Positions 1 to 7,742 of a stretch of DNA of 52,009 nt are shown piece after piece (the stretch's first letter is position 1; every line of letters starts with the position of its first letter). The stretch lies in NCBI GenBank assembly GCA_017436905.1, contig JAFSCF010000001.1:1-52009 (forward strand). Direction: 5' to 3'. Origin of the DNA: Clostridia bacterium (GTDB taxonomy: Bacteria; Bacillota; Clostridia; UMGS1810). Made by a program: the position numbers and the translations under genes. Below the pieces are notes generated by a model, which was not told where the DNA came from, did no database searches, and saw only the letters and a list, made by a program, of their open reading frames with translations.

Positions 1-523
1 CAGCAGTAAGTTCGATATCCTGTGTAACACCTTTTTCTGCTTTCATTTCGTCGATAAGTTCTTCAAAGTATTTCTTACCAACTTCCATAACAACGTCAGA
101 ATACATCTGGATAAATCTTCTGTAGCAGTCCCAAGCCCATCTGGGGTTGCCTGATTTTGCAGCCATAGCCTCTACAACGTCTTCATTAAGACCGAGGTTG
201 AGGATTGTATCCATCATACCGGGCATTGAAGCTCTTGCGCCTGAACGAACAGATACTAAAAGAGGATTCTCTTTATCACCAAACTTTTTACCACAAACTG
301 CTTCCATTTTAACGATGTATTCCATAATTTCAGCCTGGATAGCATCGTTGATTTTGCGGCCATCCTCGTAGTACTGAGTACATGCTTCTGTTGAAATTGT
401 GAAGCCCTGAGGAACGGGAAGACCAATCTTGGTCATCTCAGCAAGGTTTGCACCTTTACCGCCCAAAAGATTTCTCATGCTGGCATCGCCTTCTGAGAAA
501 AGATAAACATACTTATGTGCCAT
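1..523 (-). CDS. ppdK: Pyruvate, phosphate dikinase (N-terminal part; cut by window edge)
   Basis: This is the first 174 codons of a PPDK, the enzyme that interconverts pyruvate + ATP + Pi and PEP + AMP + PPi. In anaerobic Firmicutes it often works in the glycolytic direction with PPi. The visible part is the N-terminal nucleotide-binding domain, with the conserved [10 protein letters not shown] segment near residue 21 and the [16 protein letters not shown] signature near residue 90. The ATG follows a strong AGGAGG at 533-538, and a sigma-A-like promoter lies just upstream. The swivelling His domain and the PEP-binding domain would lie beyond base 1. Confidence 0.96.
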   Translation of the reverse strand, partial: MAHKYVYLFSEGDASMRNLLGGKGANLAEMTKIGLPVPQGFTISTEACTQYYEDGRKINDAIQAEIMEYIVKMEAVCGKKFGDKENPLLVSVRSGARASMPGMMDTILNLGLNEDVVEAMAAKSGNPRWAWDCYRRFIQMYSDVVMEVGKKYFEELIDEMKAEKGVTQDIELTA

Positions 524-562
524 TTAAAAACTACCTCCTAAAATAGTTATAATGAACTCAAA

Positions 563-591
563 ATTATAATTATTACCCAACTATTTTACAA
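563..591 (-). promoter_or_regulatory. Sigma-A-type promoter for ppdK
   Basis: On the minus strand, TTGTAA (591-586) and TATAAT (568-563) are separated by 17 bases, about 40 bases before the ppdK start. The -35 abuts a 15-bp inverted repeat. Not experimentally confirmed. Confidence 0.6.
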
Positions 592-630
592 CAAAAACGA
601 AAAAAAATCCAGTACTTTTTTCGTTTTTGT
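591..630. repeat. 15-bp perfect inverted repeat upstream of ppdK
   Basis: The arms ACAAAAACGAAAAAA (591-605) and its exact complement (616-630) flank a 10-base loop. It sits between the recO terminator hairpin and the ppdK -35 box. It could be a second recO terminator element or an operator. The arms are very A/T-rich apart from one central CG. Confidence 0.6.
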
Positions 631-644
631 GTATTTTTAATCGA

Positions 645-670
645 AAATACGCCTAATATAAGGCGTATTT
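645..670 (-). terminator. Intrinsic terminator after recO
   Basis: A 9-bp stem AAATACGCC/GGCGTATTT with an 8-base loop begins right after the recO stop codon. On the minus strand it is followed by TTTTCG. It would end the era-recO transcript. Confidence 0.65.
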
Positions 671-672
671 GG

Positions 673-1485
673 CTAATTTTCACTATCATTTTGATAATTG
701 CCAGCAATGATTTTATGTAAAAAACCAAGCGACTTATAAAATGTGTCCGTCTGCGCAACGAGATAACGCTCAACGATTGCACAAATTCTGTTTAAAAGTT
801 CCTCTGCGATACTGAACGAAAATACGCTGCGATAATCGCTTTTTACTATATAGTCAATTATTTTTATATCCATTTCAGTAATACTTACGGGAAGATGTTC
901 CCTGCCATCGTATCTGCCGATACAGTCGGAGCATGCAACTCCCCCTTCATAATGAGAAAAGTAATCGAGTTTTTTATCCTTACCGCAACTTACACATCTG
1001 CCAAGTTCAGGCATAACACCCATCACACATACGGTCTTTATTTCAAATATTGCTTTTAATTTTTTTAAAAAAGGAAGAATGTCGCCATCTTCGGCATTAC
1101 GCTCGGCTTTTTCGGTCAAATAAAGAGTATTGAGCACAAATTTAAAATAATCTTCATCTCCAACTATTTCCTGAGCAATATCGGCAACAATATCCATATA
1201 ATAAGTTGCAAACGACACTTTAATAACATCATTTCTTAAATCAAAAAAATTATTTGTTACCTGTGCAAACGAAACTGTATACAATCCTCCCTGCTTACTG
1301 GTAAATGTTACATCAGAAAAGCAAAACGGCTGAAGTGCAGCAAAATCTTTATGCTTATGACTGCGAACGCCTTTAGCAATAGCAGTAAGTCTGCCGTATT
1401 CAGGCGAAAAAAATGTTATCAATTTGTCGTTGTCATTCATATTGCAGGTCTTAAGCACCAGTGATGCTGTCCGTATTGTGTTCAT
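673..1485 (-). CDS. recO: DNA repair protein RecO
   Basis: RecO loads RecA onto SSB-coated single-stranded DNA together with RecR. The product is 270 aa, normal for the family. It has an N-terminal OB-fold (start MNTIRTASLVLKT) and a C-terminal helical domain with a zinc-type pair of CxxC motifs (CVSC near residue 150, CSDC about 20 residues later). I chose the ATG at 1485 because GGAG lies 10 bases upstream. A longer reading by six codons would place the start upstream of that ribosome site. It is the last gene of the conserved era-yqzL-recO block and overlaps the end of the small yqzL-like gene. Confidence 0.95.
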   Translation of the reverse strand: MNTIRTASLVLKTCNMNDNDKLITFFSPEYGRLTAIAKGVRSHKHKDFAALQPFCFSDVTFTSKQGGLYTVSFAQVTNNFFDLRNDVIKVSFATYYMDIVADIAQEIVGDEDYFKFVLNTLYLTEKAERNAEDGDILPFLKKLKAIFEIKTVCVMGVMPELGRCVSCGKDKKLDYFSHYEGGVACSDCIGRYDGREHLPVSITEMDIKIIDYIVKSDYRSVFSFSIAEELLNRICAIVERYLVAQTDTFYKSLGFLHKIIAGNYQNDSEN

Positions 1486-1600
1486 TGTTTTCTTTCTCCA
1501 CACGCATATTATTATATTCTTTATAGAGTAAATAACTCTCTATATTACCCGTGCTTTCAAAAAAGTCCCAGGCAAATTCATTATCCAATACATCCCACAC
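1451..1600 (-). CDS. yqzL: YqzL-like small protein
   Basis: This short reading frame (49 aa from GTG, 45 aa from a TTG at 1588) encodes WDFFESTGNIESYLLYKEY. That matches the family pattern W..F..TG.I..YLLYKE as I remember it for YqzL, the tiny protein found between era and recO in Bacillus and many Clostridia. The gene position is exactly the expected one. The frame overlaps the start of recO by 35 bases, which suggests translational coupling. The start is uncertain: GTG at 1600 has a G-rich stretch 8 bases upstream, whereas TTG at 1588 gives the more usual distance to the Trp. Function is unknown in the family. Confidence 0.8.
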   Translation of the reverse strand: MWDVLDNEFAWDFFESTGNIESYLLYKEYNNMRVEKENNEHNTDSITGA

Positions 1601-1683
1601 ACAAATCGCCCCCGCAAGTGAAATTTTATATGAGTATTATTTGTCTTGTGGAATTTTAATATACTGTTATGTTTTGGCGAAAA

Positions 1684-2574
1684 TTATAAATCGTTCATTC
1701 CGAATTCTTTCATCATCTGTTCGGAGTTGCGCCAGTCAGGTTTAACTTTTACCCAAAGTTCAAGAAATACTTTTTTATCAAGCATTTTTTCACAATCCAC
1801 TCTTGCCTGAGAACCTATTGCTTTAAGTTTTGAGCCTTTGCTTCCGATAATGATGCGTTTGTGCGACTCTTTCTCACAATAAATATTTGCTGAAATTTCG
1901 CAGACCTTGTCGCCTTTTTCTTTCATTTTAACAATTTCAACGGCTATGCCGTGAGGAATTTCCTGATTTAACAGTCTGAGTGCTTTTTCACGGATAAGTT
2001 CTGCCACAATCTGCTTTTCGCTTTGGTCTGTAACCATATCGTCAGGATAGTACTTAGGTCCTTCGGGAAGATGTTTTTTTATAATCTTTATTAAATCTTC
2101 CACACCATCACCACTTGACGCACTTACGGGAATGATATCCTCAAACTTATGCAAAGCGTTGTATTTTTCTATAACAGGAAGCAGGTTAAGTCTTTCGGTG
2201 GTATCGAGTTTATTGACAACCAAAACAGTTGGAATATCCCCTATTCGTTCTAAGATTGTGTTCTCTGCTGCCGGAATATTTTCGTCAGGTTCAACTACCA
2301 GCAAAAGCAAATCCACATCTGAAATTGTTTCGTCAACAGATTTTATCATACTTTCACCAAGTTTTGTTTTGGGTTTATGAAAGCCGGGGGTGTCTACAAA
2401 AATCATCTGAGATTCATCGTCTGTATTTATAGCAAGAACTTTGTTTCTTGTAGTCTGCGGTTTTGCAGAGATAATGGCAATTTTCTGCCCTGCCAGTTTA
2501 TTTAGCAAAGTTGATTTACCCACGTTTGGAACTCCCACTATACCTATGTAACCAGACCTAAATGTATTATTCAT
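1684..2574 (-). CDS. era: GTPase Era
   Basis: Era is an essential GTPase that binds the 3' end of 16S rRNA and assists 30S maturation. The 296-aa product has the G1 loop GVPNVGKST at residues 14-22, G3 DTPGF near 61 and G4 NKLD near 121. A C-terminal KH RNA-binding domain (region IIIGSKGSKLKAIG) follows. Length is normal. AAGGAG precedes the ATG. It lies 10 bases downstream of dgkA and upstream of yqzL-recO, as in other Firmicutes. Confidence 0.97.
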   Translation of the reverse strand: MNNTFRSGYIGIVGVPNVGKSTLLNKLAGQKIAIISAKPQTTRNKVLAINTDDESQMIFVDTPGFHKPKTKLGESMIKSVDETISDVDLLLLVVEPDENIPAAENTILERIGDIPTVLVVNKLDTTERLNLLPVIEKYNALHKFEDIIPVSASSGDGVEDLIKIIKKHLPEGPKYYPDDMVTDQSEKQIVAELIREKALRLLNQEIPHGIAVEIVKMKEKGDKVCEISANIYCEKESHKRIIIGSKGSKLKAIGSQARVDCEKMLDKKVFLELWVKVKPDWRNSEQMMKEFGMNDL

Positions 2575-2584
2575 CGTTTTCTCC

Positions 2585-3046
2585 TTATCGATTGTGTTTT
2601 TTAAATATTAATCCTGTAACAAAGCAAACTGCAACAGCAACATATATTGCAAGTATAATCCACATATACGGTCTTTCAACAAAGAAATATATCACAGATA
2701 CAATTACATCAATATCCCAGAATAAAGTTATCGCAATAACAAACGCCATAATCGCAGATAGCATAACAGCACCTGCAGCGACATCTTTTGATATCTTTGC
2801 ATTTATATTATATTCTCCTCCGTGCATATCTATGGCACTTTCAATAGCGGTATTTATCATTTCGCATATAAGTACAAACAATATTGCGAACCACAACCAC
2901 ATCATTTCTGCTTTGCTGAAATTATAAAACAAACTTGCTATCAACACCGAAACAGCCGCCACAATATGGAATCTGAAATTGCGCTGTGTTATTATGCAAT
3001 ATTTCAGTCCCTGCAATGCATACAAAAAACTTTTTAAAATTTTCAT
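2585..3046 (-). CDS. dgkA: Diacylglycerol/undecaprenol kinase (DgkA family)
   Basis: A small integral-membrane kinase that phosphorylates undecaprenol (the usual substrate in Gram-positives) or diacylglycerol to recycle lipid carriers. Family motifs are EMINTAIESAID near residue 62 and KISKDVAAGAVML near 84. At 153 aa it is longer than the roughly 120-130 aa norm. The extra length is a fourth hydrophobic segment at the C terminus (about 122-147). It sits between ybeY and era; the cdd gene often found here in Bacillus is absent. The choice between undecaprenol and diacylglycerol cannot be made from sequence alone. Confidence 0.9.
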   Translation of the reverse strand: MKILKSFLYALQGLKYCIITQRNFRFHIVAAVSVLIASLFYNFSKAEMMWLWFAILFVLICEMINTAIESAIDMHGGEYNINAKISKDVAAGAVMLSAIMAFVIAITLFWDIDVIVSVIYFFVERPYMWIILAIYVAVAVCFVTGLIFKKHNR

Positions 3047-3057
3047 ATAAGCACGTC

Positions 3058-3543
3058 CTATCTTGTAAGACCTATCTTTTCAAGTATTGCTTCTTCTTTC
3101 TCTCTCATAACTGTACGTTCGTCTTCTTCCTCATGGTCGTATCCTAAAAGATGAAGTACTGAATGGCATACCAAAAAACCAACCTCTCGTTCAAAAGAAT
3201 GTCCGTACTCTTCCGACTGCTGCGCAGCACGCTCAAGCGATATTACAATGTCACCAAGTACCACTGTGCCAAGGTAAGTATCACCTACACTCTCTATAAC
3301 TTTGCCGCCATCAAAATTAAGCATAGGGAACGACAAAACATCAGTCGGCGAATCAATCTGCCTGAAATCGTTATTAATTTCTTTTATTTGCTCATTATCA
3401 ACAAAAAGTACACTGACCTCTGTTTTTTTGTTAAATTCTTCATATGCAAGTGCAGCATCTACTACAGTCTGCACTAATTCCTGCAAGGTGTCGTCTACTG
3501 TATGCTTGTCCTGCGTATTTTCAAAAAAAATGTCTGCTTTCAT
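3058..3543 (-). CDS. ybeY: Endoribonuclease YbeY
   Basis: Metal-dependent endoribonuclease involved in 16S rRNA 3'-end maturation and ribosome quality control. The 161-aa product carries the zinc-binding signature HSVLHLLGYDH near residue 128. The ATG at 3543 is preferred because GAGG lies 8 bases before it; an in-frame TTG two codons earlier is less likely. The gene begins 2 bases after the phoH stop, so the two are almost certainly co-translated. Confidence 0.95.
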   Translation of the reverse strand: MKADIFFENTQDKHTVDDTLQELVQTVVDAALAYEEFNKKTEVSVLFVDNEQIKEINNDFRQIDSPTDVLSFPMLNFDGGKVIESVGDTYLGTVVLGDIVISLERAAQQSEEYGHSFEREVGFLVCHSVLHLLGYDHEEEDERTVMREKEEAILEKIGLTR

Positions 3544-3545
3544 TT

Positions 3546-4538
3546 TCAATTCCTCTTTTCTGTCTGCTTGTTTCTTTCGTGTTTTTCCCTACGCTTTATA
3601 TCACGCTTTTCGTACGCCTTTATAATCGCCTGAACAAGTCTGTGACGTACAACGTCACGCTCTGTAAGATAACAAAATGCTATATCCTCTATATTTTTTA
3701 AAACACTTGTTACATCTTTAAGACCAGAAAATTTGCCATCGGGCAAATCTACCTGAGTTATATCTCCGGTTACTATTGCCTTTGAGTTAAACCCGATACG
3801 TGTTAAAAACATCTTCATCTGTTCAGGCGTGGTATTTTGCGCCTCATCTAAAATAATAAAACTGTCATCTAAAGTTCTGCCGCGCATATACGCAAGAGGA
3901 GCAATCTCTATGCTTCCTCTTTCAACAAGTCTGTGGTACGCCTCCATACCAAAAAAGTCGTACAGAGCATCATAGAGCGGCCTTAAATATGGGTCTACTT
4001 TGGTCTGTAAATCACCGGGGAGGAAACCGAGTTTTTCGCCAGCTTCAACAGCAGGACGTGTTAAGATAATTCTGTTTACCTCTTTATTTTTAAATGCTTT
4101 TACAGCCATAGCAACCGCAAGATACGTTTTACCAGTGCCCGCAGGGCCAATGCCGAAAGTTATAGTGTTTTTCTTTATAGCATCAATATAATTTTTCTGC
4201 CCTAAAGTTTTGCTTTTAATAGGTTTTCCGGATGCAGTTATCGCTACACAGTCACTTCCGTAAAGTGCAGAGTCGTCTATTCCATCTTTAGCCATTGTAA
4301 TTGCATATAAAATATTCTGGTCAGTAAGAGCCTCGCCTTTTTCCAGAAGTGTTCTCAAACTGGCAAACACAGTAGATGCCATAGCAACGCTTTGCTCATC
4401 ACCACTTATCTTAACCACGGACTCACGGTTAACAATATTAACCCCGAGTTCGCGGCAGATAATATTAATATTCTTATCCAGTTGACCAAAAATTTCGCCC
4501 ACTTGCTCTACTGTATCAAACTCAATGCTTTTTTCCAA
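3546..4538 (-). CDS. phoH: PhoH-family ATPase (TTG start)
   Basis: PhoH-like NTPase, a cytoplasmic RNA-associated ATPase usually encoded beside ybeY. It has Walker A GPAGTGKT near residue 131 and Walker B IILDEAQN further on. I use a TTG start at 4538 because GGAGG lies 7 bases upstream and it gives 330 aa beginning MEKSIEFDTVEQ, close to the usual family length. The longer reading, from an ATG 63 bases upstream, would overlap yqfD by 46 bases and add an Arg-rich stretch that looks non-native. Confidence 0.93.
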   Translation of the reverse strand: MEKSIEFDTVEQVGEIFGQLDKNINIICRELGVNIVNRESVVKISGDEQSVAMASTVFASLRTLLEKGEALTDQNILYAITMAKDGIDDSALYGSDCVAITASGKPIKSKTLGQKNYIDAIKKNTITFGIGPAGTGKTYLAVAMAVKAFKNKEVNRIILTRPAVEAGEKLGFLPGDLQTKVDPYLRPLYDALYDFFGMEAYHRLVERGSIEIAPLAYMRGRTLDDSFIILDEAQNTTPEQMKMFLTRIGFNSKAIVTGDITQVDLPDGKFSGLKDVTSVLKNIEDIAFCYLTERDVVRHRLVQAIIKAYEKRDIKRREKHERNKQTEKRN

Positions 4539-4555
4539 AGTAAAACCTCCAAAAC

Positions 4556-5749
4556 CTACTGTATTTCTATAGGGACTTCTTCCCCTATTTCTTCTATACA
4601 TTCATAATTTAGTTTAACATTAATTACTCCATCGGATGCAGGTACAACTTCATGCGTCTTATTAACTACAGTTGTACCTTCCGGCAGTGAACTGTCTATC
4701 CGGTTGCCAAGTTCTGTGCAGGCAATTGCTTCTGCCTGCTCTGCTGAAAGTTGTTCTTCGCTCCGCAGAAGTTCGTTATATGTGCGCTGCTCAACCGATA
4801 CGGGAAGAACAAAATTTTCTCCTAAAGACAGATGGTGTGTTTTTACCTCTTCTTCGCTATATTCGAAAGGCAAATTTTCTTTTATATATAATTTTACACG
4901 AAAACCGAAAAAATTGATAGTGTTTTTTGAAATTTTTTTGCCTGTTTTTGAAAAATTTACTTTTATAAGCGGAAAATCGCCTGATTCGCTATGCCACGTC
5001 CGTGCTTTTATGCTTCCAGATGAGTGCAGATAATGTATGCCTCCGTACTTTGTATTGGCTATTCCGCTTACAAGCAAATCTCCTTTTTTCACTACATCGC
5101 CGACAGTAACCATTTTTTCACCATATGTCGCTTTAACTTCGGTTATAAGTCCGTCTGTTTTTGCCACTATGTTACACGGATGCTTTCTGTCAACAATAGC
5201 GGGTACGGGCACTTTTTCTTTTACCTGAACAACTGCACGTGTTCCTTTTATATCAACCCATATCCACGACAGTTCATCTACATCAAGAAGCATTTTATTC
5301 TGAAGAGCAGGTATGTCGTTTCCATAACGCAAAATTCCCGTTTTAAACCCGTTTGCTTCAAGTTCGGAAATTATAGTTTCTGACGGCACTTTTTCGTTGC
5401 CCTCTATTTCTATTACCCATACAAACGATGTTATGCACGTAAACAAAACTATTGCTACAACACCTGCCAGTAAAAACGCTTTGCGTTTTTTATGCTTTTT
5501 AAGTATAAACGGCAATCCGTGACGTGACAATATTTTAACTTTTGTTTTTGTTTTAAATGTTACAGACGGCATTTGTTTAAATCCGTCAATACTCATATTC
5601 ATATGCAAAAGTTCGCTACCACGATTTTTAATATTCCAGACGTAAATATTCCTGTTCATACAAATATTCAAAAATCGTTCTACAAATCTGCCCGTCACGC
5701 TGATACGTACAAAGCCTTTTATATATGTCAATATTTTTATCAGAAACAA
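4556..5749 (-). CDS. yqfD: Sporulation protein YqfD
   Basis: YqfD is a mother-cell sporulation membrane protein of unknown biochemical role, nearly always paired with yqfC. Length (397 aa) matches the family. Residues 1-85 form a cytoplasmic N-domain (RISVTGRFVERFLNIC). A single membrane segment follows near 88-112 (KKRKAFLLAGVVAIVLF), and the remainder looks extracytoplasmic. Translation appears to begin at TTG just after GGCGGTG. The start overlaps the end of yqfC by 10 bases, implying coupled translation. Confidence 0.93.
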   Translation of the reverse strand: MFLIKILTYIKGFVRISVTGRFVERFLNICMNRNIYVWNIKNRGSELLHMNMSIDGFKQMPSVTFKTKTKVKILSRHGLPFILKKHKKRKAFLLAGVVAIVLFTCITSFVWVIEIEGNEKVPSETIISELEANGFKTGILRYGNDIPALQNKMLLDVDELSWIWVDIKGTRAVVQVKEKVPVPAIVDRKHPCNIVAKTDGLITEVKATYGEKMVTVGDVVKKGDLLVSGIANTKYGGIHYLHSSGSIKARTWHSESGDFPLIKVNFSKTGKKISKNTINFFGFRVKLYIKENLPFEYSEEEVKTHHLSLGENFVLPVSVEQRTYNELLRSEEQLSAEQAEAIACTELGNRIDSSLPEGTTVVNKTHEVVPASDGVINVKLNYECIEEIGEEVPIEIQ

Positions 5750-6009
5750 AAATTCACCGCCTTAATCAGACCTTCTATCATCACTTCTTCGCCGGTCATT
5801 GACTTAATTTCCATTCCCTCGCCTGATAAAGAAATAATATATCTTCCTGCGTTGATTTTAATACTTTCGCCGCTGTATTCACTTATTCCCTTAAAATTTT
5901 CTATATACACCTTGGTATTGGAGTCAAAAACTATCCTTGGCACATCCATCACTATCTCCTGCGGGATGGACAGCACAGTAGATATTTTTTCCTTAATTTT
6001 TTTTGCCAT
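5740..6009 (-). CDS. yqfC: Sporulation protein YqfC
   Basis: Small (89 aa) sporulation protein of the YqfC family, typical length about 90 aa. It contains the usual core IVMDVPRIVFDSNTKVYIEN and the C-terminal SGEGMEIKSMTGEEVMIEG. Known family members are expressed in the mother cell under sigma-E; the biochemical role is unknown. GGGAGAGG precedes the ATG. A sigma-E-like element lies 35-65 bases upstream. Confidence 0.93.
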   Translation of the reverse strand: MAKKIKEKISTVLSIPQEIVMDVPRIVFDSNTKVYIENFKGISEYSGESIKINAGRYIISLSGEGMEIKSMTGEEVMIEGLIKAVNFCF

Positions 6010-6044
6010 GATACCTCTCCCGTCAACGCTTGTGTCTTTATATA

Positions 6045-6074
6045 AAATTATGATTAAACTGCCATTGTTATGAA
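6045..6074 (-). promoter_or_regulatory. Candidate sigma-E-type promoter for yqfC-yqfD
   Basis: On the minus strand TTCATAAC (6074-6067), a 14-base spacer and CATAATTT (6052-6045) resemble the sigma-E pattern of an ATA-containing -35, 14-15 bases, and CATA...T. No good sigma-A promoter was seen here. This is a visual match in A/T-rich DNA, supported mainly by the sporulation role of the genes. Confidence 0.35.
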
Positions 6075-6104
6075 TAAACCTATTAATAAAAGGAGTGTAA
6101 ATAT

Positions 6105-7202
6105 ATGAAAAATATTTTTAAATCTGCCGCATCTGTGGTAATGATAATTTTGCTCATTATATATCCCGATACAGTTGTAAACTCTGCACTGGGCGCATTG
6201 TCAACGTGCATAAATGTGCTGTTCCCCACGCTGTTTCCTTTTTTTGTGTTATCTAAAATATTCATTAAAAGCGGCGGTGCGTTTATGCTCGGCAAGTTTT
6301 TAAATCCGCTTATGAGTCCAATATTCGGGATAAACGGCAGCGGCGCATCGGCATTTATATTGGGAGTTATATGCGGATATCCCGTAGGCGCAAAAACAGC
6401 GGTTGATTTATACAATCAGTCGTACATAACAAAAAAAGAAGCAGAAAACCTTATTTGCTTCTGCAATAATTCAGGACCTTTGTTTATAATAGGCGCTTTG
6501 GGTATAGGAATGCTTTCATCAAAGTCTGCGGGAGTATTTTTATACGCAGTTCATATATTATCTGCAATAACTTTGGGTATTGTTTTAAAATTTACGCTAC
6601 CCACAACAAACAAGCAGCAACCACTTACATATCAGAATACAAATAAAAATATTTTTACATCCTCTGTAGAAGAAAGTATGGTATCTGTTATTAATGTTTT
6701 TGCCTACGTCATTTTTTTCGGCATAATGATGGATATTTGCGAAATTGCACATTTGTTTTTACCTGCAGAAAAACTGCTTTCCGATTTCAGTATTAATTCC
6801 GATGTTGGAAACTCATTGATATGTTCTGTTTTTGAAATGACCACCGGAATAAAAAAACTGAGTGCAACCAACAACGCACTCAGTTTAAAACTTATACTAA
6901 TTTCCTTTATGTTGGGGTGGTCGGGTGTTTCAATACATTTTCAAACGAAAAGCGTTTTAGCAAATACTGATTTTTCTTTTTTAAAATACATAGCCGCAAA
7001 ATTTGCTCAAGGCATTATTGCCGCTATATATGCCGCAATAGGCACTAACATAGTATCATTTGAAAAATCTGTATTTATTAACAGTTCATACAAACTCCCC
7101 GATATAATGCATCTGCCGCTTCACCATTTTGTTGTTACAGTTATAATTACGGGCGTATATATTACAATACAGCGCCGTTCAGATTATAATAAGCGATATT
7201 AA
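6105..7202 (+). CDS. ylbJ: Sporulation integral membrane protein YlbJ
   Basis: Polytopic membrane protein (365 aa) of the YlbJ family, required for spore cortex formation in Bacillus and related to nucleoside-transporter (gate-domain) proteins. Visible family landmarks are CINVLFPTLFPFFVLS near residue 37, GVICGYPVGAKTA near 87, and FCNNSGPLFIIGALG near 114. AAAGGAG precedes the ATG. It is transcribed divergently from yqfC-yqfD. The 3' end overlaps the 3' end of tspO by 41 bases on the opposite strand, and an antisense terminator-like hairpin sits inside the gene. Confidence 0.93.
   Translation: MKNIFKSAASVVMIILLIIYPDTVVNSALGALSTCINVLFPTLFPFFVLSKIFIKSGGAFMLGKFLNPLMSPIFGINGSGASAFILGVICGYPVGAKTAVDLYNQSYITKKEAENLICFCNNSGPLFIIGALGIGMLSSKSAGVFLYAVHILSAITLGIVLKFTLPTTNKQQPLTYQNTNKNIFTSSVEESMVSVINVFAYVIFFGIMMDICEIAHLFLPAEKLLSDFSINSDVGNSLICSVFEMTTGIKKLSATNNALSLKLILISFMLGWSGVSIHFQTKSVLANTDFSFLKYIAAKFAQGIIAAIYAAIGTNIVSFEKSVFINSSYKLPDIMHLPLHHFVVTVIITGVYITIQRRSDYNKRY
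6855..6886 (-). terminator. Terminator-like hairpin inside ylbJ, antisense (for tspO)
   Basis: A perfect 11-bp stem (6855-6865 with 6876-6886, 10-base loop) is followed on the minus strand by seven T residues (bases 6857-6851). It faces the tspO transcript, which would overlap the ylbJ mRNA by about 350 bases before stopping. On the plus strand there is no T tract after it. Confidence 0.55.
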
Positions 7203-7659
7203 GCGCTAGTGCAAAAAGCAACCAGAGTATATACGGAATCCACAGTATTCCTGCAAGTTTATTGATATTATAAAATTTATATGCAGTAATAATTGCAAAA
7301 ATTATCATAAAAACAAGCCACACAAGTGCAAAAAGAATTAATCCCCATTTAAAAAATACTGGTGTCCAGAAAAAGTTAAGTACCAAAGAAACAGCAAAAT
7401 AAAAGATTGCATCACGCACACCGGGTTTATCAAGACCGTCTTTTACCACAAGATACAACGATATTCCCATTAGCGTATACAAAATTGACCACACAATCGG
7501 AAAAACAATCGGAGGCGGTGCAAACGAAGGCTGCTGCATAGATGTATATACACCTTCAATATCGCCCGTTACCAACGTACTTAACCATCCTACCGCCAAT
7601 GGAATTGCTACACAAATAATAAAAGTAATAATTTTTTTGCCGTTAATTGCTTTAAACAT
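7162..7659 (-). CDS. tspO: TspO/MBR family membrane protein
   Basis: A 165-aa protein with five predicted membrane segments and the TspO core PSFAPPPIVFPIVWSILYTL followed by MGISLYLV. In bacteria TspO proteins bind porphyrins and take part in tetrapyrrole or stress signalling. The role in an anaerobe is unclear. The ATG at 7659 follows GAGGTG. The gene stands alone, downstream of the terminator of the 3D-domain gene. It converges with and overlaps ylbJ. Confidence 0.92.
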   Translation of the reverse strand: MFKAINGKKIITFIICVAIPLAVGWLSTLVTGDIEGVYTSMQQPSFAPPPIVFPIVWSILYTLMGISLYLVVKDGLDKPGVRDAIFYFAVSLVLNFFWTPVFFKWGLILFALVWLVFMIIFAIITAYKFYNINKLAGILWIPYILWLLFALALNIAYYNLNGAVL

Positions 7660-7714
7660 ATATAAATCACCTCGCAACTATTGTATGAAGAAAAATATAA
7701 TTTTATAACAAAAA

Positions 7715-7736
7715 GAGCACCTCACATGAGATGCCC
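7715..7736 (-). terminator. Intrinsic terminator of the 3D-domain gene
   Basis: The stem GGGCATCTCA/TGAGGTGCTC (minus strand, two G-T pairs) is followed by TTTTTG immediately after the stop codon of the upstream gene. Confidence 0.75.
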
Positions 7737-7742
7737 TTCATT

